A stretch of 64,000 nucleotides of DNA from Arthrobacter sp. StoSoilB19 (lineage in GTDB: Bacteria; Actinomycetota; Actinomycetes; Actinomycetales; Micrococcaceae): NCBI RefSeq assembly GCF_019977275.1, contig NZ_AP024650.1, positions 186,001 through 250,000 of the forward strand, written 5' to 3'. Below, piece after piece: positions 7,686 through 17,483 of this stretch. Every line of letters starts with the position of its first letter. Position 1 is the first letter of the stretch. The position numbers and the translations under genes were made by a program. A model generated the notes under the pieces. The model worked only from the letters and a program-made list of their open reading frames with translations. It did no database searches and had not been told where the DNA came from.

Positions 7686-8966
7686 GTGATCGACGTAAAA
7701 GACCTCAGCGAAAACCCGGAGAAATACCGTGCCAGCCAGCGTGCCCGTGGCGCGGACGAATCAGTGGTGGACGCGATCATCTCCGCGGATTCCGCCCGCC
7801 GCGCTGCCCTGATCCGCTTTGAAAACCTCCGCGCCGAGCAGAACGTGTTCGGCAAGAAGGTGGCGCAGGCCAAGGGTGAAGAGAAGCAGGCGTTGCTGGC
7901 AGAGGTCAAGGAGCTCGCCAACTCGGTTAAGGCTGCGTCTGCCGAGGCCGATGCCGCGCAGACCAAGCAGGAAGAACTCCTGCGCACCATCCCCAACCTT
8001 ATTGAGGACGGCGTGCCCGAGGGCGGCGAGGACGACTACGTGGTGGTCAAGACCGTCGGCACCCCCCGCGAATTCCCCGACTTCGAGCCGCGCGACCACT
8101 TGGAGATCGGCGAGCTGATCGGCGCCATAGATATGGAACGCGGTGCCAAGGTCTCTGGTGCCCGGTTCTACTTCCTGCGCGGTGTGGGTGCCCGGCTGGA
8201 GATGGCCCTGCTGCAGATGGCCATGGACCAGGCCATCGAGGCAGGGTTCGTCCCGATGATCACCCCCACGCTGGTGCGTCCCGAGACCATGCAGGGGACC
8301 GGCTTCGATGTGAAGCACGACGCCGAGATCTACCGACTCGCCGAAGACGACCTGTACCTGGTGGGCACCTCCGAGGTTGCCCTGGCCGGGTACCACGCAG
8401 ACGAGATCCTGGACTTCTCCAAGGGCCCCATCCGTTACGCCGGCCAGAGCTCCTGCTACCGCCGCGAGGCCGGCTCGCACGGCAAGGACACCCGAGGCAT
8501 TATCCGCGTCCACCAGTTCAACAAGGTGGAGATGTTCATCTACACCACTGTTGAAGAGGCCGCCGCCGAGCACCAGCGCCTCCTGGCGTGGGAAGAGGAA
8601 ATGCTGGCCAAGTGCGAACTGCCGTACCGCGTGATCGACACCGCTGCCGGTGACCTCGGCACCTCCGCCGCACGCAAGTACGACTGCGAAGCCTGGGTTC
8701 CCACGCAGGGCGCCTACCGCGAGCTGACCTCCACCTCCAACTGCACCACCTTCCAGGCGCGCCGCCTGAATATCCGTGAGCGCGTGGTGAACTCCGAGGG
8801 CGTCGCCAAGGGCACCCGGGCAGTGGCCACCCTGAACGGCACCCTCGCCACCACGCGCTGGATCGTGGCGCTGCTGGAGCACCACCAGAACCCGGACGGC
8901 TCCGTCAACGTGCCCAAGGCGCTGCAGAAGTACCTGGGCGGCCTCGAGGTCCTGCCGGTCCTCTAA
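7686..8966 (+). CDS. serS: Seryl-tRNA synthetase
   Basis: A class II synthetase of 426 residues charging tRNA-Ser. GTG 7686 is chosen because it follows TACCCT by six bases and gives the normal N-terminus [19 protein letters not shown] long antiparallel coiled-coil arm (about residues 30-105) precedes the catalytic core. Motif 2 is [15 protein letters not shown] with VHQFNKVE. Motif 3 appears as [18 protein letters not shown], slightly diverged from the usual NGSGLAVGR version. The gene is followed immediately by a large palindromic hairpin (8978-9030) that may terminate it. Confidence 0.96.
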   Translation: MIDVKDLSENPEKYRASQRARGADESVVDAIISADSARRAALIRFENLRAEQNVFGKKVAQAKGEEKQALLAEVKELANSVKAASAEADAAQTKQEELLRTIPNLIEDGVPEGGEDDYVVVKTVGTPREFPDFEPRDHLEIGELIGAIDMERGAKVSGARFYFLRGVGARLEMALLQMAMDQAIEAGFVPMITPTLVRPETMQGTGFDVKHDAEIYRLAEDDLYLVGTSEVALAGYHADEILDFSKGPIRYAGQSSCYRREAGSHGKDTRGIIRVHQFNKVEMFIYTTVEEAAAEHQRLLAWEEEMLAKCELPYRVIDTAAGDLGTSAARKYDCEAWVPTQGAYRELTSTSNCTTFQARRLNIRERVVNSEGVAKGTRAVATLNGTLATTRWIVALLEHHQNPDGSVNVPKALQKYLGGLEVLPVL

Positions 8967-8977
8967 GGGAGCTTTCA

Positions 8978-9030
8978 TAAGCTTGTTCGCGGATCAGGAC
9001 CTTCATGGTTCTGATCCGCGAACATGCTTA
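8978..9030. repeat. Long palindromic repeat, copy A
   Basis: The 24-base arm 8978-9001 (starting TAAGCTTGTTCGCGG) pairs with 9007-9030 around the loop TTCAT, with one mismatch and one G-T wobble. It lies directly after serS and could act as its terminator. A diverged copy is at 10159-10203, on the other side of the AbiEi/DUF559-like gene. Confidence 0.8.
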
Positions 9031-9083
9031 GGCCTGACGGACGCTTGTCCACATACAGGCAGCGGACCGGTGACGGCGCTTCC

Positions 9084-10173
9084 ATGGTCCAACATCCTGT
9101 TGGAATGGACATGCCGCCCGGACTGATTGATACTGCCGCCATTCTCCGCACGGGCGCCGGCACCGACGGCGTGCACCGCGCCTTCAAGGCAGGGCAATTG
9201 GTGCGGATTCGGCGCGGCTTCTACGTCTCCACCGAGGACTGGCTCAACGCGCTGCCGTCCCAGCGCTTCGCATGGACGACGACGTCACTCGCCAGATCGG
9301 TCAAAGGTGCCGTTTTGTGCGGGCAAACGGCAGCGGTGGCGAGCGGTCTGCCGACGCTGGGAACGCCACCGTGCGTGGAGTTGGCGACTGCCTTGCCCGG
9401 CCGAAGCGGCATCAGGAAATCGCCGCTGTTGGTCCTGGGCGGGGACGGAACGGCCCAAGACGTGCGCCGCACGCGTTCCTATCCGCTTAGGTACCGGCTC
9501 AAGAGCGTGCTGGAACCTGTCCGCCATGGGGAGTTCCTCTGCACAGGACTCATGGAGACCACCGTGGATGTCATTTCCTCCACGAACCTGAGCCAGGCAC
9601 TGGTACTCGCAGACGGGGCCGCCCGCAAACTCCTGGCCGACGGCGTTGTGGATCCTGGCGCCAGCCTTCTGTCCGTGCCGGGCATTGCCGCCGGCATAGC
9701 GGCTCTTCCGTCTGCGGCTGCCCGGCGCCGCGCGGAGCGGGTCGCTGCCCTGGCGAGCCCCCAGCCGGAGTCCGTTGGGGAGTCGTACAGCCGGGCCATC
9801 TTTGAGTTCCTTGGTTTCGAACAGCCCGAACTTCAACACGTCTTTAAGGACGGCAACGGGCTTCATCGGCAGGAGCGATTTCTGGTGGCCTTCCCAGGGG
9901 GTGGTGGGTGAGTTCGATGGCAAGGGGAAGTACGTCCAGGCCGCCCTGCGTGACGGGATGACGGCTGACGAGGCCGTATATCGGGAGAAGCTCCGCGAGG
10001 ACCGGGTCCGGGCGCTGGGCCACGGCTTTGTTCGCTGGCGATGGGCTGACCTCACGGACCCCAGCCGGCTGCGGTGCAAGCTCCTGGCAGCCGGACTCCG
10101 CCCGCTCCTGGCAGCCGGACTCCGCCCGGGCTGCGGCACGTCCTCGCCCGCGAATCAGAAGCTTGTTCGCTAA
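9084..10173 (+). pseudogene. AbiEi-antitoxin-like N-terminus plus DUF559-like nuclease domain, frameshifted
   Basis: Two overlapping frames make one protein. The first, from about ATG 9084, has a wHTH-like start (LIDTAAILRTGAG, then QLVRIRRGFYVS) like the AbiEi_4 antitoxin-domain proteins widespread in actinobacteria, and runs to a stop at 9911. After KDGNG (near 9860) its end becomes unlike the family, whereas the overlapping +1 frame supplies FIGRSDFWWPSQ and VVGEFDGKGKY, the expected Vsr/DUF559-like acidic core, and continues to 10173. One surplus G in the GGG at 9858-9860 would explain the shift. This could be a real mutation, a sequencing error or recoding. No partner toxin gene is present. 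The ATG at 9024 lies inside the upstream hairpin and is not used here. Confidence 0.65.
10081..10128 (+). repeat. 24-base perfect tandem duplication
   Basis: The 24 bases at 10081-10104 (CTCCTGGCAGCCGGACT...) are repeated exactly at 10105-10128. In the second frame of the DUF559-like gene this duplicates LLAAGLRP. It looks like recent slippage in a decaying or unconstrained C-terminus. Confidence 0.85.
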
Positions 10174-10203
10174 TCAGAACCGTGAAGGCACGGATGTGCG
10201 AAC
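10159..10203. repeat. Palindromic repeat, copy B
   Basis: AAGCTTGTTCGC is identical to the start of copy A. The following ATCAGAACC and TGAAGG match the reverse complement of copy A's other arm. The inverted symmetry is degraded: GTTCGC at 10165-10170 and GCGAAC at 10198-10203 remain. It overlaps the last codons of the DUF559-like frame. Confidence 0.65.
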
Positions 10204-10368
10204 GAGGTGAGGACTGTCGGTCCCTGACTGGCGGGGACTCGTCCGCCCCGGGGGATCTGCTGCGCGAGGGATCGCCGGGATGTGGGAATCCGCCGTGTTT
10301 ACCAACAGTTCAATAAACCTGTGTCCTGCGTCCTAGCGCGTGTCAGTTACGTCTGGTTCACTATGTGG

Positions 10369-11256
10369 ATGACAACGCTGACTGAAACCTCAGTCGCCGG
10401 CAACGATGACCGGCGAGACAACAATCCGAACAACAACACCAACACCCTCGGCTTCGCCGCTGTGGACCAGAAGTTCATGGTCGCCCTGGACGTGGACGGC
10501 ACCCTGGTGAACCACGACGGCCACATGTCCCCAGGTGTGCGGGAAGCCGCCCAGGCCGTGGTTGCAGCGGGGCATGAGGTGATGATCGCCACCGGCCGCT
10601 CCCTGAACGCCACCCTTCCCATCATCGAGAAGATCGGAATCGAGCGCGGATACGCCGTCTGCTGCAACGGCGGCGTAACGCTCCGGCTCCACCCGGAACT
10701 CGAAAACGGCTACGAAGTGATCCACAAGGCCACGTTCGATCCCGCTCCGGCCCTGCGTGCGCTCCGGGAGCGCCTCCCGTCCGCCAAGTACGCACTCGAG
10801 GATGCCGACGGCAATTTCCTCTCCACCGAGCGGTTCCAGGACGCCAGCTTCGGGGTGGAGGCCGTGGGCGTGGACTTCCACACCATGCTGGAAGCCACCG
10901 CCGTCCGCGTGGTGGTCTTCAGCACCGAAAACACGCCGGAGGAGTTCAACGAGGCCATCAACCACGTGGGCCTGGCGGGAGTGACCTATTCGGTGGGATG
11001 GACTGCGTGGCTGGATATCGCTGCCGCAGGGGTGACCAAGGCCAGCGCCCTGGAAAACCTTCGGGTCCGCCTTGGTTTTGAAGAGCACCTCACCGTCGCC
11101 GTCGGTGACGGCCGGAACGACATCGAGATGCTCACCTGGGCTGGCCGGGGTGTAGCCATGGGCCAGGCTCCGGCGGAGGTGGTGGCCGCCGCTGATGAGG
11201 TCACCCATTCAGTGCACGACGACGGCGCCGCCCACGTGCTGCGCAGCCTCCTCTAG
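10369..11256 (+). CDS. HAD-IIB (Cof-type) phosphatase
   Basis: About 295 residues of a haloacid-dehalogenase hydrolase. Motif I is ALDVDGTLVNHDG, with the two catalytic Asp residues; motif II is IATGRS and motif IV is VGDGRNDIEML. The large cap of about 90 residues between motifs II and III is the IIB type, which dephosphorylates sugar phosphates, FMN or similar metabolites. ATG 10369 is preferred: CACTAT at 10359-10364 sits just upstream and no ribosome site is seen, so the message may be leaderless. ATG 10363 is the alternative. The first 25 residues are Asn/Asp-rich and probably disordered. Confidence 0.85.
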   Translation: MTTLTETSVAGNDDRRDNNPNNNTNTLGFAAVDQKFMVALDVDGTLVNHDGHMSPGVREAAQAVVAAGHEVMIATGRSLNATLPIIEKIGIERGYAVCCNGGVTLRLHPELENGYEVIHKATFDPAPALRALRERLPSAKYALEDADGNFLSTERFQDASFGVEAVGVDFHTMLEATAVRVVVFSTENTPEEFNEAINHVGLAGVTYSVGWTAWLDIAAAGVTKASALENLRVRLGFEEHLTVAVGDGRNDIEMLTWAGRGVAMGQAPAEVVAAADEVTHSVHDDGAAHVLRSLL

Positions 11257-11306
11257 GCCGGGGTACTTCCGTCCGTCCCGATTCCGGACCGCGTCCTGGG
11301 TCAAGG

Positions 11307-11312
11307 CAGAAT
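11307..11312 (+). promoter_or_regulatory. -10-like hexamer six bases before the histidine phosphatase ATG
   Basis: CAGAAT is followed by six bases and ATG 11319, with no Shine-Dalgarno sequence. This fits leaderless initiation. Confidence 0.35.
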
Positions 11313-11318
11313 AGAAGC

Positions 11319-11903
11319 ATGACCCTTACGACGTTCGCCCTCGTCCGCCATGGCCAGACCGACTGGAATGCCGAGCGCCGGTTGCAGGGAGCCACCGACA
11401 TCCCCTTGAACGACGTCGGACGCGGCCAGGCGAGGGACGCCGTCGCCGTCCTTGCCCCGTACGAATGGGACGCAATCGTTTCGTCGCCCCTCAGCCGTGC
11501 CGCGGAAACCGCAGACCTGATTGCCGAAGGGCTCGGGCTGGCGGTTTCCCGGCGCGTTCCGGAACTCACCGAGCGCAGTTTCGGCCCGGCCGAAGGGATG
11601 CAGGCCGGACCCGAGCTGGACGCGCTGCGCATTCCGGGCGGCTTCAAGGGCGCGGAAAGTGAAGACGAGGCCGCCGTCCGCGGCCTTGCCGCACTTGAGG
11701 CGCTGGCGGAGGAGTTCCGCGGCCAGCGGCTGCTGGTGGTCACCCACGGCACCCTGCTGCGCGTGAGCCTCAGCCGGGCGATTGGCCAGACCCTGGCGAG
11801 CGTGGACAACGCGGTGCTGAACCTGGCGCACCACCACGCGGTGGACGGCTGGAAACTGGAGTACTTCAACGGCGAGCCCGTGATGGCAGCCGCCGGCAAC
11901 TAG
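11319..11903 (+). CDS. Histidine phosphatase (phosphoglycerate mutase-like) family protein
   Basis: A 194-residue protein. LVRHGQTDWNAERRLQG contains the phosphohistidine RHG motif, and VVTHGTLLRVSL supplies the second catalytic His. The short length and lack of mutase-specific insertions suggest a broad phosphatase rather than cofactor-dependent phosphoglycerate mutase. It follows the HAD phosphatase by 62 bases on the same strand. A role in metabolite-phosphate housekeeping is an inference only. Confidence 0.85.
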   Translation: MTLTTFALVRHGQTDWNAERRLQGATDIPLNDVGRGQARDAVAVLAPYEWDAIVSSPLSRAAETADLIAEGLGLAVSRRVPELTERSFGPAEGMQAGPELDALRIPGGFKGAESEDEAAVRGLAALEALAEEFRGQRLLVVTHGTLLRVSLSRAIGQTLASVDNAVLNLAHHHAVDGWKLEYFNGEPVMAAAGN

Positions 11904-11950
11904 GCCGGCCCTGAAGGTAACTAAAGAGAGCTGGCAGGACAGTCAGCTGG

Positions 11951-12550
11951 CTACCGGGCTTCGAGGATCAGTGCCAGCAACCTGGCAGCTGCGGGCCGGG
12001 CGCCGTGCTCCTCGTTCCACTGCGCCCGGGCCACCGCCTTACTGACGGCCTGGGTGGTGATGCCCAGTTCCTGCGCCACGGCTTTTTGCTGCCCCCGGAC
12101 CCCGGGGGTCAGCAGGTCCAGCACCCGCCATTCAGCATCGGAACGGTCACGCACGATATGGCCCAGCAGCCTGAGGATGGCCTCGGCGTCGTGGGCGACA
12201 TCGGCCAGCGGTCCTTCCACCGCCACCGGGATCCGCTCCTTGCTGCTGCGGAGCCTGTCCACGGCCCGGCGCGCGTACACCAGACCGTGGCCGGAGGCGT
12301 CCTTGATCTGGTTGGGCAGCGGCTCATTTACCGGCCCCGCGCCGATCCCCACGTACCAGTGCCCGCTGCGAAGTGCGATCAGTGCGGCATCCACGGCCTG
12401 GTGCGGGCAGTCGACGATTCCCTGGACTTCGTCCTCCACCGACCGGTCGAAGTCCAGGCGCGCAGGGATGTGCCGCAGCGCCTTGAGCAGCTGCGGCACC
12501 TGGTCGCCGTCGCGCCGGCTGTCCGTCTGATTGATGGTCAACGTGAACAT
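11951..12550 (-). CDS. SatD-like protein with C-terminal helix-turn-helix
   Basis: A 199-residue protein from ATG 12550; GTG 12562 is possible. The N-terminus [12 protein letters not shown], the following VEDEVQGIV and the later WYVGIGAG resemble the SatD family, whose members have a nucleotide-cyclase-like fold of unknown role. The C-terminal third ([20 protein letters not shown] then [13 protein letters not shown]) is a clear helix-turn-helix. It is transcribed away from the phosphoketolase gene, sharing a 223-base intergenic region, and could regulate that gene or itself. I saw no operator there. Confidence 0.6.
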   Translation of the reverse strand: MFTLTINQTDSRRDGDQVPQLLKALRHIPARLDFDRSVEDEVQGIVDCPHQAVDAALIALRSGHWYVGIGAGPVNEPLPNQIKDASGHGLVYARRAVDRLRSSKERIPVAVEGPLADVAHDAEAILRLLGHIVRDRSDAEWRVLDLLTPGVRGQQKAVAQELGITTQAVSKAVARAQWNEEHGARPAAARLLALILEAR

Positions 12551-12773
12551 TTCTGGATCCACACTACCCGGAAGTAGGAACTACGGAACGGCCGATTGCA
12601 GGGCCCGGTTGCCGGTTGGGGCAGGAGATTTTCCCGGCCCGGGCGAGCCCATGCCGGCTGGCGCGGGGTGGCAAGAGCGGAAAGCCCGACGGCGGGGCTT
12701 GCCTGCCTGCCCCTCCATCTGTTGCCATGGGGGAACGGCCGCCTGCAGCGGCACACCCGACGTGAGGATGGTT

Positions 12774-15215
12774 ATGGCCGGCAGCACTGGGCAGGATGAG
12801 ATGCAGCAGGACGACGTGCAGCAGGGCGGCGCACGGCAGGAGGGGCCGGGGCAGGAAGACCTGGGCCTCGTCGACAAATGGTGGCGTGCCGCCAACTATC
12901 TTTCGGTGGGGCAGATCTACCTCCGGTCCAACCCCCTGCTGCGGGAACCGCTGCAGGCAGAGGACACCAAGTCCCGCCTGCTGGGGCACTGGGGCACCAC
13001 CCCCGGACTCAACTTCGTCTACGCCCACCTGAACCGCGTGATCCGCCGCGACTCCCTGGAGATGCTCTTCGTCGCCGGTCCCGGCCATGGCGGTCCCGCC
13101 GTCGTCGCCAATGCCTGGATGGAGGGGACCTACTCCGAAATCTATGCCCACGTGGGCAATGACGAGGCAGGCCTGGCCGAACTCTTCCGGCAGTTCTCCT
13201 ACCCCGGCGGAATCCCCAGCCACGCGGCCCCGGAAACCCCCGGCTCCATCAGCGAAGGCGGGGAGCTGGGGTACTCCCTGGCCCACGCGTACGGATCGGT
13301 GTTCGACAACCCGCAGCTGGTGACCGCCGTGGTGATTGGCGACGGCGAGGCGGAAACCGGTCCGCTGGCCGCCAGCTGGCACTCCCACAACTTCCTTGAT
13401 CCCGCCGTGGATGGTGCCGTCCTGCCCATCCTGCACCTGAACGGCTACAAGATCGCCAACCCCACCATCCTGGCCCGGATGCCCCAGGACCAGCTGGAGC
13501 AGCTGCTGCGCGGATACGGGCACCAACCGTACTTCGTCACGGTGGCGGACCCGGACGACACCGAAAAGGCGCACCGCGATTTCGCCGGCGTCCTGGACCG
13601 GTGCCTGGCGGATATCAAGGCCATCCAGGATGCCCACCGGCAGGACGCTTCCGGTGAAGAGGCGGGGGAGGGCGGACACCGCTGGCCCCTGATCGTGCTG
13701 CGCTCGCCCAAGGGCTGGACCGGACCCCGCATGGTTGACGGGCTGCAGGTGGAAGGCACCTGGCGGGCCCACCAGGTGCCGCTGTCCGAGGTCCGCACCA
13801 ACGGCGAGCACCTGAAGCAGCTGGAGGAGTGGCTGCAGTCCTACCGGCCGGCGGAACTGTTCGACGGCGACGGCCGGCTCCGGCCCGACGTCGCCGAAGG
13901 TGCGCCCACGGGCGACTTCCGCATGAGTGCTACACCGCATGCCAACGGCGGATTGTTGAGGCGCGCGCTGAAGCTGCCCGCCTACCGCGACCACGCCGTG
14001 GAGGTTCCCAGCCCGGGCACCGAGCGGGTCAGCCCCATGGTTACGCTCGGATCCTGGATGCGGGACGTGATTGCGCAGAACATGGATAACTTCCGGCTGT
14101 TCGGCCCGGACGAGACGGCCTCCAACCGGCTGCAGAACGTCTATGAGGTCACCGACAAGGTGTGGCAGTACAGGATCGACGATGTCGACGAGCACCTTGC
14201 GCGCTCCGGCCGGGTCCTGGAGGTGCTGAGCGAGCACCTGTGCCAGGGCTGGCTGGAGGGGTATCTCCTCACCGGCCGGCACGGCGTCTTCAACTGCTAC
14301 GAGGCCTTCGTCCACATTGTCGACTCCATGTTCAACCAGCACGCCAAATGGCTGAAGGTCTCCCGGAAACTGCATTGGCGCCAGCCGGTGCCATCCCTGA
14401 ACTACCTGCTGTCGTCGCACGTGTGGCAGCAGGACCACAACGGCTTCTCGCACCAGGACCCCGGCTTCATCGACCACGCCGTGAACAAGAAGGCCGAGGT
14501 CATCCGGGTCTACCTGCCGCCGGACACCAACACCCTGCTCTCCGTCATGGAGCACTGCCTGGCCTCCACGGACTACGTGAACATCGTGGTGAGTGGGAAG
14601 CAGCCCTCACCCACCTGGCTCGGTCCGGCCGATGCCGCCAACCATTGCCGCCGCGGCCTGGGGATCTGGACGTTTGCCGGTTCCGAGGTGCCCGGCGAGG
14701 AGCCCGACGTCGTCCTGGCCTGCGCCGGTGACGTCCCCACCGTGGAGACCGTGGCGGCCGCCGAACTGCTCCGGAAGGGCGCGCCCGGACTCAAGGTGCG
14801 GGTGGTGAACGTGGTGGACCTGATGCGGCTGCAGGACGACAGCGAGCACCCACACGGCCTCCCCGGCCATGACTTCGACGGGATTTTCACCGCCGACAAG
14901 CCGGTCATCTTCGCGTACCACGGCTACCCGGCGCTGATCCACCGGCTGGCCTACCGGCGGACCAACCAGCAGGGCCTCCACGTGCACGGCTATAAAGAAG
15001 AGGGGACCACCACCACACCGTTCGACATGGCCATGCTCAACGGAATCGACCGGTTCACCCTGGCTATCGACGCGATCGACCGGGTACCCGGCCTGGCTGA
15101 GAAGCACTCGCTCCTGCGCCAGGACCTGCAGGACCGCCGCAACCGGGCGCGCGAGCACACCCGCACCCACGGCGAGGACCCGGAGGAGATCCGGAACTGG
15201 AAGCTGGGCGGCTGA
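12774..15215 (+). CDS. xfp: Xylulose-5-phosphate/fructose-6-phosphate phosphoketolase
   Basis: An 813-residue thiamine-diphosphate enzyme that cleaves xylulose 5-phosphate or fructose 6-phosphate with phosphate to acetyl phosphate plus a shorter sugar phosphate. ATG 12774 has GAGG six bases upstream. Family hallmarks are [15 protein letters not shown] at the N-terminus, [32 protein letters not shown] (ThDP binding), [12 protein letters not shown] and the transketolase-like C-terminus. Length is normal for the family. No ackA or pta lies in the window, so the fate of acetyl phosphate is not shown. Downstream genes are all on the opposite strand. Confidence 0.95.
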   Translation: MAGSTGQDEMQQDDVQQGGARQEGPGQEDLGLVDKWWRAANYLSVGQIYLRSNPLLREPLQAEDTKSRLLGHWGTTPGLNFVYAHLNRVIRRDSLEMLFVAGPGHGGPAVVANAWMEGTYSEIYAHVGNDEAGLAELFRQFSYPGGIPSHAAPETPGSISEGGELGYSLAHAYGSVFDNPQLVTAVVIGDGEAETGPLAASWHSHNFLDPAVDGAVLPILHLNGYKIANPTILARMPQDQLEQLLRGYGHQPYFVTVADPDDTEKAHRDFAGVLDRCLADIKAIQDAHRQDASGEEAGEGGHRWPLIVLRSPKGWTGPRMVDGLQVEGTWRAHQVPLSEVRTNGEHLKQLEEWLQSYRPAELFDGDGRLRPDVAEGAPTGDFRMSATPHANGGLLRRALKLPAYRDHAVEVPSPGTERVSPMVTLGSWMRDVIAQNMDNFRLFGPDETASNRLQNVYEVTDKVWQYRIDDVDEHLARSGRVLEVLSEHLCQGWLEGYLLTGRHGVFNCYEAFVHIVDSMFNQHAKWLKVSRKLHWRQPVPSLNYLLSSHVWQQDHNGFSHQDPGFIDHAVNKKAEVIRVYLPPDTNTLLSVMEHCLASTDYVNIVVSGKQPSPTWLGPADAANHCRRGLGIWTFAGSEVPGEEPDVVLACAGDVPTVETVAAAELLRKGAPGLKVRVVNVVDLMRLQDDSEHPHGLPGHDFDGIFTADKPVIFAYHGYPALIHRLAYRRTNQQGLHVHGYKEEGTTTTPFDMAMLNGIDRFTLAIDAIDRVPGLAEKHSLLRQDLQDRRNRAREHTRTHGEDPEEIRNWKLGG

Positions 15216-15222
15216 CCCCCAC

Positions 15223-15975
15223 CTAGTTACGGAGTTCGTCCAGCGTGCAGGAGGGCAGGTGGATCCAGCCCTCGCTGCGCGCTGCCTGCGCATGGGAACC
15301 GTCCGGCAAGAGCGTACGACGACGGGCGGCGGCCCGGGCGGTCAGGGAAGCGACGACGGCGTCGAAGAGATCGTCCGAGCCGGCCAGCGTGCCCCGGTGC
15401 CCGCCCAGGTCCAGCCATGGCGCCTGCTCTTCGAGGGCCGCCAGCAGGAGGCCGAGGCGTTCGGCTTCCGGGACGCCCCGGCCCTTGTAGCCGCGCCCGT
15501 TCAGGCCCCAGATCTTCAGGGATGCTGCCGGGTAGACCTCGGCCAGGCGTCCTGAGCCGTCACGCGCCTGTGGGCCGTGCAGGGCGGCGATCTTTGCCTG
15601 GATCACGGCGCAGCGCATGGCAGGATGGGCCAGCCGGTCGGCGGAGACGCTGAGCGGGATCAGCCCGGTTTCGCGCGTGACGAAGCGGTCGGTGTCCCGG
15701 TAGGCGAGCAGCCTCCGGCCGGCAATTCCGTCGTACTCGAGGACGGGATCGGCGTCGAAGTTCAGGTGGCCGGTAAGGAACGGGATCAGCGCGTCGGGCC
15801 AGCCCACCGGACAGTCGACGCCGGTCATCTCGCAGGAGCCGAACAGCTCCACGATGTCCTGGTCGTCCACGTCCAGGGCCAGGTGGGTGAGCCGGGCCGT
15901 ATCTGGCTCCCACTCGATCACCGCGACGGCGGTCTTCCTGGTGGCCGCCGCCAGGTCCACGCCCAGCGTTTTCAC
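15223..15975 (-). CDS. DUF429 domain-containing protein
   Basis: A 250-residue protein from GTG 15975, four bases after the stop of the upstream carboxylesterase (TGAGAGCGTG), so the pair are probably coupled; longer in-frame starts lie inside the esterase. TLGVDLAAATRKTAVAVIEW, then GVDCPVGWPDAL and EVYPAASLKIWGL, are characteristic of DUF429. The fold is RNase-H-like with conserved Asp residues (as in GVDLA and GVDCP). The biochemical role of the family is not established. Confidence 0.8.
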   Translation of the reverse strand: MKTLGVDLAAATRKTAVAVIEWEPDTARLTHLALDVDDQDIVELFGSCEMTGVDCPVGWPDALIPFLTGHLNFDADPVLEYDGIAGRRLLAYRDTDRFVTRETGLIPLSVSADRLAHPAMRCAVIQAKIAALHGPQARDGSGRLAEVYPAASLKIWGLNGRGYKGRGVPEAERLGLLLAALEEQAPWLDLGGHRGTLAGSDDLFDAVVASLTARAAARRRTLLPDGSHAQAARSEGWIHLPSCTLDELRN

Positions 15976-15979
15976 GCTC

Positions 15980-17323
15980 TCAGGCTGCCTGATACTGCAG
16001 GACTCCGGTGATGCCGCCGGACTTCCCAAGGTCGGCGCCGCGGGCGAAACCGGCCCACAGGGCCCGCACCTTCCGGCCAGCCGCCTCCACGTCCTCCCAG
16101 CGGGCGCCGGCGATCAGTCCCACCCCGTCCCATGTTTCCCTGGTGCCGAGCAGCAGGGGCAGGTCCACGGTGTGGGCCGCGCCAAAGATGTTGCCGGGGG
16201 CATGCCAGGTCAGGAGGTACCGGTGGGCTTTTCCGCCCGCTTTGGCGTGGCGCCGGGCGAACCGGCGCGTTGCCCGGCCGTACACGGTTTCGGTGACCAC
16301 CCAGTCGATGGCACGCACGGCGTGCTGACCCACCAAGGGGATACCGGCCAGCCGCATCAGTCGAGGGCTGCGGGGAAGGAACAGGCGGGCCTCCTCCGAG
16401 GTATGGCCGATCAGCACCTCGATGCCGGGCGCCGTCCGGTCCCACGCCGCTTCGATCCCGGCTTCCTCCGGGAGTGGATCGTGCGCGTACTGTGTGCCAA
16501 AGGGCATGGCGGCCAGCATGCCGAACTTTTTGGCCACCTGGGTGACCTGTTCCTCGACCGCCACCACGTCCATGGCCGGTGTCTGTTCGGTGACCGATTC
16601 GGCGGCAATGCCCATGGCGTGGTTCATTTTGGCCCGCCCGCGGGTGATGCCCAGCGGTGCACTTTGGATGATGGCGCGCTGGAAGAGGGTGGGCGCCTCG
16701 GGTGTGGCCATCAGGTGGGCGATCGCGTCACCACCGGCGGACTGGCCGAATGCGGTGACCCGGCGGGGGTCGCCGCCAAAGGCCTGGATATTCCGCTGCA
16801 CCCACCGGAATGCCTCCAATTGGTCCAGGAGCCCCAGGTTGCCGGGACGTCCCGCGGGTGTGGCCAGGAACCCGAACAGCCCCAGCCGGTACGTCACGGA
16901 GACCACGATGACGCGGTTCTCGGCCACCAGCCGGGCGGGGTCGAAGATGGCCAGGTCCCCGGAGCCGGTGGTGTAGGAGCCGCCGTGGATCCAGACCATG
17001 ACGGGCAGTTTTTCGTCCGGCCTGACGTCGCCGGGCATGGTGATGGAAAGGTTCTGGCAGTCCTCGCTCCCCGGAAGCTCCCCGTATCTGGTGCCCAGGA
17101 CGTCGTCGAGGAACGGCACGGGCGCCTGGGGGCAGGCAGGGGAGAGGGACGTGGCGGACAGCTCGGAGGTCCAGTCCGGGACCTGCACGGGCGGCTGGAA
17201 CCGGGCGGCCTCGGCGTACGGGATCCCTGTGGCGCGGATAACCTCGCCGTCCCGCCAGCCGGCGACAGGGCCGCAGGGCGGATGGAACAAGAGCTGGGAA
17301 GTCAGTGCTGGCTCAGAACTCAC
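15980..17323 (-). CDS. Type B carboxylesterase/lipase family protein
   Basis: A 447-residue alpha/beta hydrolase. The oxyanion-hole motif is VMVWIHGGSYTTGS, and the nucleophile elbow is GQSAGG with Ser195. EDCQNLSI is the usual conserved segment near the front. The catalytic His is probably in LTWHAPGNIFGAAHTVDLP. There is no signal peptide, so it acts in the cytoplasm on an unknown ester. It starts at GTG 17323 and is directly followed by the DUF429 gene. The 160 bases upstream to the ppa stop contain no clear feature. Confidence 0.88.
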   Translation of the reverse strand: MSSEPALTSQLLFHPPCGPVAGWRDGEVIRATGIPYAEAARFQPPVQVPDWTSELSATSLSPACPQAPVPFLDDVLGTRYGELPGSEDCQNLSITMPGDVRPDEKLPVMVWIHGGSYTTGSGDLAIFDPARLVAENRVIVVSVTYRLGLFGFLATPAGRPGNLGLLDQLEAFRWVQRNIQAFGGDPRRVTAFGQSAGGDAIAHLMATPEAPTLFQRAIIQSAPLGITRGRAKMNHAMGIAAESVTEQTPAMDVVAVEEQVTQVAKKFGMLAAMPFGTQYAHDPLPEEAGIEAAWDRTAPGIEVLIGHTSEEARLFLPRSPRLMRLAGIPLVGQHAVRAIDWVVTETVYGRATRRFARRHAKAGGKAHRYLLTWHAPGNIFGAAHTVDLPLLLGTRETWDGVGLIAGARWEDVEAAGRKVRALWAGFARGADLGKSGGITGVLQYQAA

Positions 17324-17483
17324 AGCCCCACGATTCCACAGATTTACCTTTGTGGGGACAACGACAAATCCCCGCCTCCCGGACCTATCCCCCTTGCATG
17401 AAGCGGGGACTTGTCCGGCAGACGGGGATTCAGGGCCTGGCCGCCCTAAGGCGGTGGCCGGTGGAACCAGTGCGCCGGTGGAA

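Noticed and set aside
9024..9083. ATG 9024 as start of the AbiEi-like gene
   Set aside because: It lies inside the right arm of the palindromic hairpin and adds 20 residues without similarity.
8978..10203. Insertion sequence around the DUF559-like gene
   Set aside because: No transposase and no target-site duplication; the repeats are internal palindromes rather than terminal inverted repeats of an IS.
12564..14555. 663-codon minus-strand open frame opposite xfp
   Set aside because: Antisense of phosphoketolase, composition artefact of GC-rich third codon positions.
15854..17401. 515-codon plus-strand open frame opposite the carboxylesterase
   Set aside because: The minus-strand esterase has intact catalytic motifs; the opposing frame has none.
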